Shown here: in pieces, positions 1 through 14,696 of the stretch
Numbering within the stretch: position 1 is the first letter of the stretch
How the letters are laid out: each line of letters begins with the position of its first letter
DNA from: Notospermus geniculatus
Taxonomy: Eukaryota; Nemertea; Pilidiophora; Heteronemertea; Lineidae
Reading direction: 5' to 3'
Length of the DNA stretch: 64,000 bases
Assembly: GCA_002633025.1 (NCBI GenBank)
Contig: NMRB01000082.1
Span: 539,882-603,881, forward strand
Notes under the pieces: model-generated
What the model was told of the DNA's origin: nothing
What the model saw: the letters and a program-made list of their open reading frames with translations, nothing else
Databases searched by the model: none
Made by a program: the position numbers and the translations under genes

Positions 1-259
1 AACACAGGCCTCGGCAAATGCCCCTACATTGCTACAAACAACTCTAGGCACATCGACATTCGCAGTCGGCTGTTTGGAGAAGAAGCATACATCAAATATA
101 CAGTTTCTTCGGTATCTCATCCAATTAACCAGGCCACTGGCGATGCAAGTCTTGAATGGTCCATGCTTCGATCCGATGAAACCACAGTGTTTATTGTCAA
201 CTGCCTTCCTTCTCCAAATTCCCACACACGATCCGTCGACGGGCTTCGCCTTGCAATGC
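1..259 (-). CDS. C8-domain exon of second cassette of gene 1 (cut by window edge)
   Basis: The acceptor TTTGTTGTAG lies just above 259 and the exon starts in phase 2. The frame matches the intact C8 exons at 2834-3138 and 40857-41161 almost residue for residue (K-H-C-G-F-I, G-P-F-K-T-C, D-V-C-F-F, V-V-C-S-N, E-A-C). About 45 bp of its 3' end lie outside the window. Its upstream partner, the vWD domain, is damaged (see 671-735). Confidence 0.75.
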
Positions 260-3200
260 CTACAACAAAGTTCATTTATTAGAGCAACGTAAAGGCCTCC
301 ATACACTGAATGACAAGCATCGAAATTAGTCACTACAATTGTCCGTTCCAAAATACATTTTGTGGAAATGTTCCATAAATGTTAAAATCTTCTGACACTT
401 TTATGGAGTACAGGGTGGTCCATAAAAATGTGACACATTTCGTTTGTTTATAATTTCTACAAATCTTAAGATTTTTCAAAATCCTTTCAGCCAGAGGTGG
501 GTCATGGCTATAAGTTTTTGCCCTGAGAAGCACTTTTGAAAAGACGAACCGGTTTTTGAGTTATTTCAATAATTGATAATAGGCATGTTTCGCAAGTCCG
601 ACGAAACACTACATGTAAGTTCAAAATACGAAATTGAACTTCACTTCAATGACGTAATGCATTTCAGGAGATGGNTCATGCGTTTATCGAATTGACCGTA
701 ATGGGGATCACCCGAACCTCTACAGCAACACTGTCCTGTTGATGGAAGATGAAGTGATAGAAAGCAGGCGTTTGAATGTATCTGATGTATGACTACAAAA
801 ACCAATCACGTTATTAGTAAAGCCAATACTTACTTCTGACACATCTTCGTAATCTAAAATCGAATATCCATGGCCTGCTACACCCTGAAACGAGGCAATA
901 TGTTTTGTTATTTCTGTGTTTATACACCTGTGTGAACAGTCCTTTGTTTTACAAATACCAGTGTCTCGGAAAATACGCAGAGTGAAATCTCAAAACGGTG
1001 GTTCCTGTAGGCTTGCATATATTACAGCCTCAAGGCAGTCTGTAGAATCACATCAACATTTCTACCATTAACATGTTGTACCTACTTGGAACGCATTTCC
1101 TTCCGTTATATTTCTGATCAATGCGGCATCCTGAAAATGAATACGAACGTTCTATATTACGTATTTTGTGTGCGCGACATCATATTTGCCAGGAATGATG
1201 ATTGGAAGTACATGTATGTCGGTTATAAACCTCTACTCCCACCCCTTGTGGGGAAGGGGAGGGCTGCTGAACGAATCACTCGCTATAAATACCATACAGA
1301 TATATCCACACATCCGTGTGGGAAAACCTTTGATTTCTGTATCAATAGGTAAACTTTACTTACGAGGAATCCGTGTGCAAACGAATCCATTTCCTCTGGA
1401 GCCCCTTTTGCAAACACAGGAATACCTTCCCCTGACAACTCGACAAGTTGCATACCTGTGACATCGTCGGTATCGCAATCTCCTCAACACTCCAGGTGCC
1501 TTACACCAGTACATTGCTCTGCAACCTGCAATTACTACTCTTTGACCGACCTGAAATTAATATAAAGTAGTCAGCTCTTCAACATTAGTCCGTACTTTCA
1601 CCCTGGTATCATAGCATAGGTGGAGAGATAATTCTCTATACCAAGCATCCCTTAATCGTTTTTTCCCAAACTCAAGCTCATTTTATGCAACAAATTGATG
1701 CGTCTCAAAGTAGTTCACAGGACACAGTAGCGATTCCATCATCTTATACTCACCCTTTGGTGAAATACGGTATGTAGCCAGAACTTACATTAATATGCTG
1801 TCCATCCCTGAGGTCGCATCCACACCTCGATCGACGAACGCAATTATTTCCAAGACGGAAGTAGCCGTTTTTACACTGACAGCAATCGTGGACTCTATGA
1901 CCCCTCTTGCAAGAACGAGGGATTTTCTGCCGGTAACAGGATGGTTCACAAAGAGGGTACATCCACAGTTTATAGACAGCATGTCGCTCGCATTTCTTGG
2001 CTGGAATGGAAATCGAAAAGTAAAAGAAAACTACCACGTGATTGCACTGTTAGAAATAACAGAAGATTTTACAGAAAATCTGTGCAGCAGAGTCCCCAGG
2101 ACGGTTCTGTAAAATTACAGACCTGATCTGTAAAATTACAAACTTAAATAAATGTCAACAGAGATTTGACTGGAGGCTGACCAAATTATATTTTCATACT
2201 GCCCTCAGAAGGCATCGTTATGGGATGTCCAATGGAGTCCAGCCAATACAGGAAAACATGAATCATACCATAAAAAAATTATGTAAATTTACAGAAAGTG
2301 CTGGGGACTCTGCTGCAGGGAATTTCTGTAAAATTACTGCAGAATTACTACTGTAAATTTAATAATTTCTAACAGTGTGGCTACGATGTTGAGAGGCGAA
2401 CCAATTATCACATCGATGATCAAGGAATTGACGAATGGCAGTTGATAAGAACGTCTAACTAATATCATGCCATAATATACAATTAAAGAATTTACCGATA
2501 TACACCAACTATCTATTTCGTATTGCCCTAGGGGTTCAACTTAAGAAATGGTTTCAAGTCAACACAACTGCAGATTCATCACACCGTCTCACTCAATCTC
2601 GTCCAGGAAGCATTTGTAATGGTGGATACTTGTCGAGGTCAACATCCTTTCGTAGAACCGACCGACTGATAGGGCCAACCATTTCCAAACTTTTTGAAGC
2701 AAGGCGGTAAAAATAGTCCTAAATGTTTTTTCTGAATGCAACCCACTCACGACAACTATTTTATTCATCGGGGAATAGAACAGTTTTCAAGTTGAAGACT
2801 GTCGTTTAGACTTTATCACTATTTATTACTTACGGCAGAACCTCCGACTTCTCCAGGCAGTTGGGTGGAATCCCCGTAAAACACAGGCCTCGGCAAATGC
2901 CCCTACATTGCTACAAACAACTCTAGGCACATCGACATTCGCGGTCCGCTGTTTGGAGAAGAAGCATACATCAAATACACAGTTTCTTCGGTATCTCATC
3001 CAATTAACCAGGCCACTGGCGATGCAAGTCTTGAATGGTCCATGCTTCGATCCGATGAAACCACAGTGTTTATTGTCAACTGCCTTCCTTCTCCAAATTC
3101 CCACACACGATCCGTCGACGGGCTTCGCCTTGCAATGCCTACAACAAAGTTCATCTTTATCAGAGCAACGTAAGTCACATGAATTAGTTTGAGGTATCGA

Positions 3201-6200
3201 CAAATGTATTCAAATAATAAGTACGTAAAGTCTTAGCTACTTCCGCTTCTGAACTAAATAACATCGTCATCAAATTTCACCCGAACTCAACACTTATTTT
3301 TGTCAAGAACTTGGTAAAACTGACTACGAAAGCTTACTTGTGCTTTTGGACACCCGAGTCGTCAGGCACACCCCAGCTCGAAGCGAATTTCAATGGGCTT
3401 GTTGGTCTAGTTCCTCCCTTCGGAATCAGATCATCTCTCCTGTTTCCGTTGCAGTTACCACAGATGCCTTCAACTTTGTTTCCCAGGCTGGCGTCGATGC
3501 AAGTGACCAGACACCAATGGGTATAGGATACAACCAAACCACACTGAGAAACAACCACCTTGAATAGACGGTTGTAGAAGTAGTATATCTTGATTCGTGT
3601 ACCCCTTCTTGTCGTGATAGACGAAGCGAATTTCAATGGACTTGTTGGCCTATTTCCTCCCTTCGGAATCAGATCATCTCTCCTGTTTCCATTGCAGTTG
3701 CCACAAATGCCTTCAACTTTGTTTCCCAGGCTGGCGTCGATGCAAGTGACCAGACACCAATGGGTATAGGTTACAACCAAACCACACTGAGAAACAACCA
3801 CCTTGAATAGACGGTTGTAGAAGTAGTATATCTTGATTCGTGTACCCCTTCTTGTTGTGATAGTCATCGGGAATCTGCTCCTGGTGTACTCAACCGCGTC
3901 AATCTGGAATGCAGATATAACACGACCATCATGGAGCGCTATCGAAAAAACTGTTACATGTATCATCAAAATGAAATGACCTATCCCAAGTGCAAATGGA
4001 GAACCCAGTAATAGAATCAATGTTGCTTTTTGATGAGACATCAGTCACAGCGAAACCACAATTATACTTGTATTGCAGGACTACACCCTCGATGTCTCTA
4101 GTACAGCCAGGACCGTCTGCATCAAACGATAATTCGTTGAATGATACTGAAGCGGCAGGTCTAAGGCTAGAGACAAATTCAAACCGATTGGCTTCATGCC
4201 CGACCGACGTTTCCTTCCGTGACACCAATGACTAATGGCCAATCGATTGGGAACAATGACGTGAAACTAACAACATGAAAACACAACTTAAACGTCTAGC
4301 TCTACTTACGAAAAGTTTTCGGTACACATGAACGTATCTGATAGTTCTCTCCTCAACTTTCACATCCACCAGCCCGATGTAGCTCACTCTGTGGTTACGG
4401 CCGAGAACGACATTCTTTTCCTCCACGCTGAAGTAACACTTCTTCATCTTGTACCTGTCCTTCAACTTGGTGAATACGTACTTACATTTTCCCATGAAGT
4501 GGATCATGCGTTTATCGAATTGACCGTAATGGGGATCACCCGAACCTCTACAGCAACACTGTCCTGTTGATGGAAGATGAAGTGATAGAAAGCAGACTGA
4601 TGATGATTGTATCTGATCTCAAGACTACGGAAACAACTCACCTTCCAATACGTAATCGCATTCTTGTTAAATTAAATGCTAGTTAATGCCAGTACTTACT
4701 TCTGACGCATCTTCGTAATCTAAAATCGAATACCCAAGGCCTGCGACATCCTGAAACGATACAGAGGTAATATTATATTTTCTGCTCTTTGCAACGACTC
4801 GTTTTCGAACAGTCGTCGTAAAGAATCGCAAACGAATCATGAACTCGTCGTTAAAATGACACCTTTTAGGCCTTTGCTTTACAAATACATAGGGCCGTAT
4901 TCATAGGTGTTTAAGACGTAGACGCGTGTATCTTCGTCAAATGCATGGTGGAAGTGTGTGCATTTCGTGAAGTTACACGCGTCTAAGTCTTAAACACACT
5001 TTATGAAAACGGCCCATAGAATCTCATACAATATCAAGCGAACATGACTACACTACTGCGGCAATCGTATCGTTGGAAGCAGGCGTTCCTTTTTCTGGGC
5101 GCATGTCATATTCTCAAAGTGAGAGTAGACCGTTGGTAAAGTCATGAACATTTATCTATCATAAACAACATTTTTGTACTACCTACTTGGGACGCATTTC
5201 TTTCCGTTAAACCTCTGATGAATGCGGCAAACTGAAAATGAATACGAACTTTTTCTGTTAATGTTTGGTGCGTGGCATCCATAGCGCCTGTCTCTTCGAT
5301 CACATATATTATGGTTTACATGTTTCTAATATTATTACCCCAACGTTGGTTAAGCACAGGGTGATGAAATCATCCACGTCCTTCAAAGTGATGGTCACGA
5401 CTTGTCGGAAAACAGTCCAAAGCAAACAAGCCTGGTGGCGTTAAGGTTCACGTAGTGAAATTATCGAAAAAAATATCGCAATTGAGGGACATGGGGCACC
5501 ATTTTAGAAATTCTGAACTTCCAATACCCGACATGGCCCTAAGGATAGTTCATTGCTTTGCCACCAGAGAAGTTATGGCACTACACGTAGGACCTAATTC
5601 AGGCAGTGCTCATGCAGGAGGCGATTACCTGCACTCGACGCCTGCTTTGTTCACCCACGTGGTGATGATCGACTCATTATTCACTGGGAGGCAGGCAAGG
5701 CACGAACGTGTTGATTTCTAATTAGGCGTTTCATAAGAGTTATCTACATTAATAATTCATACCTTCTCTCAAAAATCGGCTAGTTTATAACCTTTCTCCC
5801 ACAAAATGTATCATTTTACGCAAACAGCAAATTCGTTTGTGATGTTGAGTTATATCTAACAATCCTGAAACCCCTACGCCTTCCAATAATAGGCTCGTCC
5901 TGCCATGTATTGGATATCGCGAATGCACTGGGCATTAAACGCAATTTTTAGGTCAACTAACGAATATTATGGCCCCAGAAGAAATCCGAAGCAGCAAATG
6001 GATATCTACTTTTAACTTATTAAGGTTATTCACTAAAAGTTCATCTCTATCGAAGGTTATCCGATTTTATTGGCTTCCAATCTTCAGCCGCACAATGAAA
6101 GTTTCCTGCGTGAGTGCGAAGCCCTGGTTATGATAATGTGAATAACCGCGCTATCGAAGAGTGAATCGGGCAAAACCGGTATGAAAATAATGGTCACTAC

Positions 6201-9200
6201 GTGAACCAATAATGGTCACTACGTGAACCAATACACCGGTTCCCCAGTCTGTGGCCCAGACTCCGAGTCAAATGCACGATAATGCAGCTGCATGAGACGC
6301 TTCGCCACTACATGGCTCGGGTGTAGTCTATAACGACCGTGGTAGTAGTGTCAGTGGTAAAAGCCAAAAAGACCGTTACAAGTCACAAGCAAGAACATGT
6401 ACAGTACAATGTCGTTTTGATCGAATAGCTCGATTTTCAGGAGTACAGTCTCTGATACAAGTAACTCATCCACATCCACATTGGATATAAATTATCCACA
6501 CTGCATCGCTATAACACTTTACTCTGCTAAGAAAACCTTGGGATATTGACAACTCGATGACCCTTGTATCTTTGGCCACGGGGACATACTGTAAATAAGC
6601 AGGCAATAACGTGGTCAATCAGGGCCCATATTCATAAAACCTTGCTACATGTAGCTTAGTTGGCTGCTAGTTGTGTACATTGGCCTGTACAAACTAGGCA
6701 CTTAGCAGCCAACTAAGCCTAGCAAGGTTTTATGAATATGGCCCCAGGTTGCTAATAGTCGGAGTACCACTCGTACTCTGCTGATTACATGTAAGTAACT
6801 AAGCCGTAACTAAAAAAAAAGGATCATCAAGGCCCATACATAAATCATAGGCTATCTGATCTGAGACGTATTTCTCCTGAGATTCTCAGTTGGACATGAC
6901 TGTATACGTGCGTGGTCACCCATCCACGTAGTGATCGCGCTCAACATTGCTTAACTTCTAGCATGGGGCCAACGCGCCAACCACTAGGCCATAAAGGAAA
7001 TCCTCCTTGGCCAGTGGGTTAAGCCATGCCAGAAAGTAGCTGCAAGGGGTTCAATGCATTGACAACTTACTCGCAACACATCTATGTCCGTTGAATTTTC
7101 GACCGCGGGGACATTCTGTAAACAAAATGGGCACGGGATTAAAGAATGCCGGCAGCACGAATTACAACTTTCGTTATTCAATTTTGTGGCGAACAAGAAC
7201 ATCCTTGATTACGGGGGCTGGCAACAGCAACGAGCAAGGGTCATCTCGGGCTATATGTTCTTCTCTACCACTCAGGAGCGGATCCAAGGGGGCGCACTCG
7301 GCGCACGCCCCCCCCCCTTTGGCCAACAAATCTGTAAAATCGACCGAGAAATTCTGGAACTGGGCGCAAATTTCAATGTTCCTAGCACACGGCGCCCCCT
7401 CTCTTCCCAAATCCTGGATCCGCCCCTGCCACTCGCGAATTTCCAACAGATGACCACAGATCAGAGACGATGCAAAAAACGATTCTGTGTTGAACGATCC
7501 TTTTGTGTGACTGTCAAGAAAGGTGAATGAGACGGAAGAAAGGCACCCAAGTTGTTGTCATTTGGTAATGACCGCAGGTGAAATGAAATTTGTTGTGATT
7601 TCAGAGATAGCGGGAGCCAGTTGGAAAACTCCATGGGGCCGTTACACTCCTTTCGCAGTGTCTTCTCACTCATACCTATCGTTCATAGACACTGCTTACA
7701 ATGGCCCGATCCCCGCCGATTTACCACTAGAGGNCCGCCACCTGTCAATCATAGTGCTTATTATAATATGAATGGGAAAAGGGCACTGAATGCTCACTCT
7801 ATGCGCCAATGTGAAAAAAACCTAATGTGTGAGAATGCCCCCCGTATAACAATGCCCGCTTTATTGTTCGGCGGGCACTCAAATAAATGGATCAGTGCCT
7901 CCTTCATTGTCACGTTGCCGCTTATTCCGTCAATCTTTTGTTTGGGGGCATTGGCAAACGGGGGGCAGTGAAAAACATTACACCTGGTTTATTTGCGGTG
8001 GTCACAATGTTTGCTTGCCATCTACGACTAATTTCTGTATTCGGCAAGCATTTTGCTTGCCAAATAACCACTTCCTTATTTACATGTAGGCCTAGGTGCA
8101 TCGGTACACCAGTCTATGGCCTAGACTCACAATGCAGCTGCACGATATAGATACGCTTCGCCACAACATGAAGTCTACAACGACCGAGATAGCCCTAGTG
8201 GTAAAAGTAGCTAAAAAGACATTTACAAGTCACATACACATCACATTGAGTATAAATTATCAAGGCCGATATCCGCATCGCTAAATAACACTTCATTGCA
8301 GGGCCGGATCCAGGATTTAGAAATAGGGGGGGGCACAACCCTGAGGGCGAAGCCCTCAGTTGGCGCGGACCGCAGGTGCGTGCACACGAAGGGGGGTCCG
8401 GGGGGCCTCCCCCGGGAAAATTTGAAAAATCAAAGCTCTGAGATGCGATTTCCCAGCATCTTGACATGAAATACTAGACGATTTCCAAAAATGCAGTAAA
8501 AAACTCATGCCCCATGCACACGTGCCCACGTGCACCCCTCTGGATCCGGGCCTGCATTGTGATAGGGAGTTTTCGCAATGCCCCCGAAACGCCAACGCGA
8601 ACACCAAACCCATTGTTCGATGCCACGAAGAGAGCACCGAACAAAAGGATAGATGTTCGCGTTGGCGTTTCGGGGGCTTTGCGAAAACTCTATATTGACA
8701 ACTTACTCGGAACACATCCACGTCCGTTGAATCTTTGGCCACGGGGACATTCTGTAAATAAGCGGGCATGAGATTGCTGAAATAACGTGGTCCATCGGAA
8801 CGAGGTCACCCATCCCCCGGGACCCATCCACGTTGAACCCAATGGCTTAATAACATCCAGAGCCAATAAAAGCGCAGTACAGGCAGGAACTGAGTAAACA
8901 CTGTGTTTTGGGATAAATGCCCATTCCCGGAGATGTTGATAGCGACGACCCTCACCTCCAAATAAAGTGGGTCGCGTGTGTTTTTAAGGATGTGTTTCAT
9001 AGTCAGTGGAAAAAGGGGAAAAAGTAAAGTAAGCAGGCCTACCCATATTTACCATGGTGTTATACATTCCTGTTATTCCCGAAATCACAAAACAATAATG
9101 GCAGTAACAGTGTTCTGTCGAGGGACCGGTGAGAGTCGACTGATACCTGTATCACGTGACTACCGGTACATAAATCTACCTCATACGATAACGCTATACC

Positions 9201-12200
9201 AGTAAAATAAGTCAAACGACCCAGAACTTACTTTTGACACATTTTCGATATCTATGACTATACACGTAAGCCCCGGTACATCCTGAAAAGATGTAGAAGT
9301 CATGTAATAAGTTTATTAGATATCTGCTGCCAATAATCACATGTTTTTTAACAAATGTTCTTCTGCGTCCACACAGAATTTTCTCAAAAAACACCTACCG
9401 GTACAATGAACTCTGCTAAAAAGTAATATCTGTATCACGTGACTACATAAATCTGTTACCTTCATGCTAAACCTGCAAAATAAGTCAAACGACCCAGAAC
9501 TTACTTTTGACACATTTTCGATATCTATGACTATACACGTAGGCCCCGGTACATCCTGAAAGGATGTAGAAGTCATGTAATAAGTTTAACAGATATCTGT
9601 TGGCAATAATCACATGTTTTTTAACAATGTACATCTGCATTCACACAGAATTTTCTCGAAAAACACCAACCGGTATAATGAACTATGGTAAAAAGTAATA
9701 TCTGTATCACGTGACTACATAAATCTGTTACCTTCATGCTATACCTGTAAAATGAGTCAAACGAGTCCCAGAACTTACTTTTGACACATTTTCGATGTCT
9801 ATGACTATATACGTAAGCCCCGGTACATCCTGAAAGGATGTAAATAAAAGTCATGCAGTAAGTTGAACAGATATCTGCTGCCAATAATCACATGTTTTTT
9901 TAACAAACGTACTACTGCGTCCACGCAGAATTTTCTCGAAAAACACCTACCGGTATTTGGGACTCTGCTAAAAAGTAATATCTGTAGGCCCTATCACGTG
10001 ACTACATAAATCTGTTACCTTCATGCTAAACCTGTAAAATAAGTCGAACGACCCAGAACTTACTTTTGACACATTTTCGATGTCTATGACTATATACGTA
10101 AGCCCCGGTACATCCTGAAACGATGTAGAAGTCATGTAATAAGTTTAACAGATATCTGCTGCCAATAATCACATGTTTTTTTAACAAATATACTTCTGCG
10201 TCCACGCAGAATTTTCTCGAAAAACACCTACCGGTATGATGAACTCTGCTAAAAAGTAATATCTGTATCACGTGACGCTAAAATCTGTTTCAGATCTCAG
10301 AGTGCCATTATTAGCATCACTACCTCCTCAGTTATCGGATGTTTCTAGTCATGTCCTCTGTTTTTATCTCCTTAATTCAGAGGGTAAAACTGTTATCGAA
10401 CTGAGAAATTACTGTTTTCTTCTAAATATGATGGTTTTCTTTTGAATAACGCGATACGATTGCAGTATCACCTGTATCGGAGGCACTGTATAAAACTAAA
10501 TTAAATTGATTGGCACATACATGTAACCAGAGTATCAGCCGTCGCAAGTTGGCACCCGTGCCAAAGGCAAAAATCAAGCGCCGCGCAACCGAAATACCCG
10601 CCAAACGGGGTTCTGCAATTTCGCCAGTTTCATTTTAAAGCAGAAAAAAATATGAAAAACCCAGTATTTTTTTAAATACGTGGAAAGAATGTCAACTTTG
10701 GGTTACACAATCAGTACAGTCACATTTCAAGGTAAATCAACAAAATGGGACGCAGGACAGCTGGACTAAAACTGCCTGCCGTTTTCTTTTAAATTCGTCG
10801 TAAGCAGCAATTGAGCGACATGAAACTTCTGACGCACACGTTTGACAGAGATTTAAACTGAAGCTGATGAACGGATTTCAATAAGAAACTGAGAAAACAT
10901 AGAGTGGCAATAATCACATGTTTTTTGACAAATGTATTTCTGCGTATAACACACAGAATTTTCTCGGAAAACACCAACCGGTATAATGAACTCTGCTAAA
11001 AAGTAATATCTGTATCACTTGATTGCATAAATCTGTTACCTTCACGCTAAACCTGTAAAATAAGTCGTACAACCCAGAACTTACTTTTGACACATTTTCG
11101 ATATCTATGACTGTACACGTAAGCCCCGGTACATCCTGAAAGGACAGAAGTCATGTGATAAGTTGAACAAATATCTGCTGCCAATTACATGTATCACATG
11201 TTTTTAACAAATGTACTTCTGCTTCCACACGGAATTTTCTCGAAAAACTCGTATAATGAACTCTGCTAAAAAGTAATGTCTGTACCACGTGACTACATAA
11301 ATCTGTTACCTTTCACGCTAAACCTGTAAAATAAGTCAAACGACCCAGAACTTACTTTTGACACATTTTCGATATCTATGACTGTACACGTAAGCCCCGG
11401 TACATTCTGAAAGGATGTAGAAGTTATGTAATTATTTTCACAGATATCTGCTCTTAATAATCACATGTTTTTGAACAACTCTACAGTATTTCTGCTTCCA
11501 GGCAGAATTATCTCGTAAACCACGTATAATAGAATAGTCGAAAAAGATACGTGTATTCTATCAACATGTAGGACCTACTCGGAACGCATTTCCTTCCGTT
11601 AAATCTCTGATCAACGCGGCATACTGAAAAAAAATACGATTTCTTGTTATGTGATGCGTGGCATCCGTGACTCGTTGGATCACGTATCACCGTATTAGCC
11701 CGATTGGTTTTGAAAAATGATGAAAGTGGCCAAAGACCTTGCAAACACATGCAGTGACGTTCGAAATAGTGGTCATGACTTGTATTGTCGGAAAAATATG
11801 TTTTAGTATGGCTACATCTCAGGAGTCTCAGAAAAAAATTATTTGCTTCATGGCATGTAGATTGTTAGCATCACTTTATTTTCTGGAGTATATTCTGATG
11901 CAAATAACTGGGCCACCATCGATTAAGGGTCAAAAAGGCCATTTATTAATCTTAAATCTCTCTAAAAACGTGGATGTATTTCTCTTGAGATTCAAAAGCT
12001 TTGGGACATTGACAACTTACTGGGAACACATCTCCGTCCGTTGAATTTTTGACCGCGGGGACATCCTGTAAAAAATGGGCATGGAATTACCAAAAGAATG
12101 CAGGCAGCATAAAATACTTTTAAAAAATGTGATTGTTATGTTATGCGAGACATCCTTGACTCGTTGGATGATGGATCACCCCGGCCAACAAAATAATAAA

Positions 12201-14654
12201 AGTGACGGCAACAAGCAAGGGTTATTTTGGGCTATATGTTCTCTACCACTCGCGACTTTCCAATACAAGACCACAATAAAGACGATGCGCGTCTCAAAAA
12301 AAACTATTCTGTTAGTAATGACCCCACGTGAAATGAAATTTGTTCATCGTATTGACTGTAATCATAAATAGATCTATTTATGCTGTAATGGAGCCTCATC
12401 AACGGAGCCTCTGCAGCAACACTGTCCTGTGGATGGAAGACGAAGTGATAGAAAGCAGACTGATGATGATGTGTCTGATCTCAAGACTACGGAAACCACT
12501 CACCTTCCAATAACTGCATTCTTGTAAACAAAATACATGTACATGTACTAATTAGAGCCAGTACTTACTTATGACGCATTTTCGTAATCTAACATCGTAT
12601 ACCCAAGGCCTGCGACATTCTGAAACGATGCAGAGGTAATATTATATTTTCTGCTTTTTGCAATGACTCGTTTATGAAAAGCAATCGTAAAGGATCGCAA
12701 ATGAATCATGAACTCGTCAAAGCCGGTGGATCACCCGCATTAAAACGACACTTTTTTAGTCCTTTTCTCTACAAACAAATATGACCTAATCTCGTAAAAT
12801 ATTCAGTGAACATGTTTGAACATTCTGATTCTGATTCTGCTAAACCGGTAAAATAAGTCAAACGACCGAGAACTTACTTTTGACACACTTTCGATGTCTA
12901 TGACTATACACGTAAGCTCCGGTACATCCTGAAAGGATGTAGAAGCAGAAATTCATAAGCTCGCCTTATAAATTTTTGGTAGAAGTCATGTAATAAGTTT
13001 AACAGATATCTACTGGCAATAATCACATGTTTTTGACAAATGTACTTCTGCGTACACACAGAATTTTCTCAGAAAACACCAACCGGTATAATGAACTCTG
13101 CTAAAAAGTAATGTCTGTATCAGTTGAGTGCATAAATCTGTTACCTTCACGCTAAACCTGTAAAATACATGTAAGTCAAACGACCCAGAACTTACTTTTG
13201 ACACATTTTCGATATCTATGACTGTACACGTATGCCCCGGTACATCCTGAAAGGATGTAGAAGTCATGTAATATACTTCTGCATTCACACAGAATTTTCT
13301 CGAAAAACGCGTACCGGTATAATGAACTATGGTAAAAAGTAATATCTGTATCACGTGACTACATAAATCTGTTACCTTCATGCTAAACCTGTAAAATAAG
13401 TCAAACGAGTCTCAGAACTTACTTTTGACACATTTTCGATATCTATGACTGTATACGTAAGCCCCGGTACATCCTGAAATGATAGAAGTCACGTAATAAG
13501 TTTAACAGATATCTGCTGCCAACAAGATGACATTGTAAATGTCGTATGGTTCCCGATTAGGTACTTTTACATGAACGGTACATTGACAGAGATGAAGATA
13601 CATTGATAGAGATCGGGATACATTGATAGAGATCAGATGCATTGATAGGGATCAGGATACATTGATAGAGATCAGGATACATGTACATTGACAGAGATCT
13701 GGATACATTGACTGATGGACAACGAAGCTGAATCCCACAGAACTTGATCTCATGCCAATAACTCATCTCATTGTTGACCTTGACCTTGATATTTGATCAT
13801 CAACGTCATTGATTGCATAATCAAAATGGGCAGCCTCAATTACCTAAGTATGGGTGATATCATGTCTCTATCTGTATCATGGCATAGATATTTCAAATTC
13901 TCAAGTTTGACCTTGACCTTGACCTTTGATCGTTAAGGTCATTGCATAATCGGAATGGGCATCCTCAATAACCTAAGTATGGGTGATATCATGCCACTAC
14001 CTCTACGACAGGAAGAGATACTTCAAAGTATCAAGTTTGACCTTGACCTTGACCTCTGATCATCAAGGTCATTGCATAATCAAAGTGGGCATCCTCAATA
14101 ACCAAAGTATGGGTGATATCATGCCTCTATCTCTAACAGAGGCAGAGATATTTCAAATTATCAAGTTTGATATATCAAATCTCATGATATCTCAATCACC
14201 CGGACACTGGAGGCTGAGAATTTTAACATAGTCCAGTCCTTGGATAAGTAGGCATGAACTAATACTTGTTTCATGTTACTCAGTTGACAATATGGCAAGT
14301 TATCTCAAAATATCAAATTTGTGATATCGATATCACCATGACCCCTACATCTCAGATCAAAAGTAATCAGTCCATTCGATTCCTAGGGTATGAAAACCTA
14401 AGGGTAGAACCTATTTCCATTGCACTAGGTGTTAAAGGAGCCGAGTTATGGCATCAGATAAAAGCGTGACGGAAAAAATATCAAGTCTGATATGTTGATT
14501 ACATCATGATGGAGGCATCTGATGTTGAAAATGATTAGCTCATTGGATTGCCCAGGTTGACAAACCTAGGGGTAGGATGTGTTACCAGAGCTGTAGCTGC
14601 TGAAGGAGATAAGATATGGAGGCGTGACAGACTGGACACACAGACAGACACACA

Positions 14655-14696
<42 letters not shown>

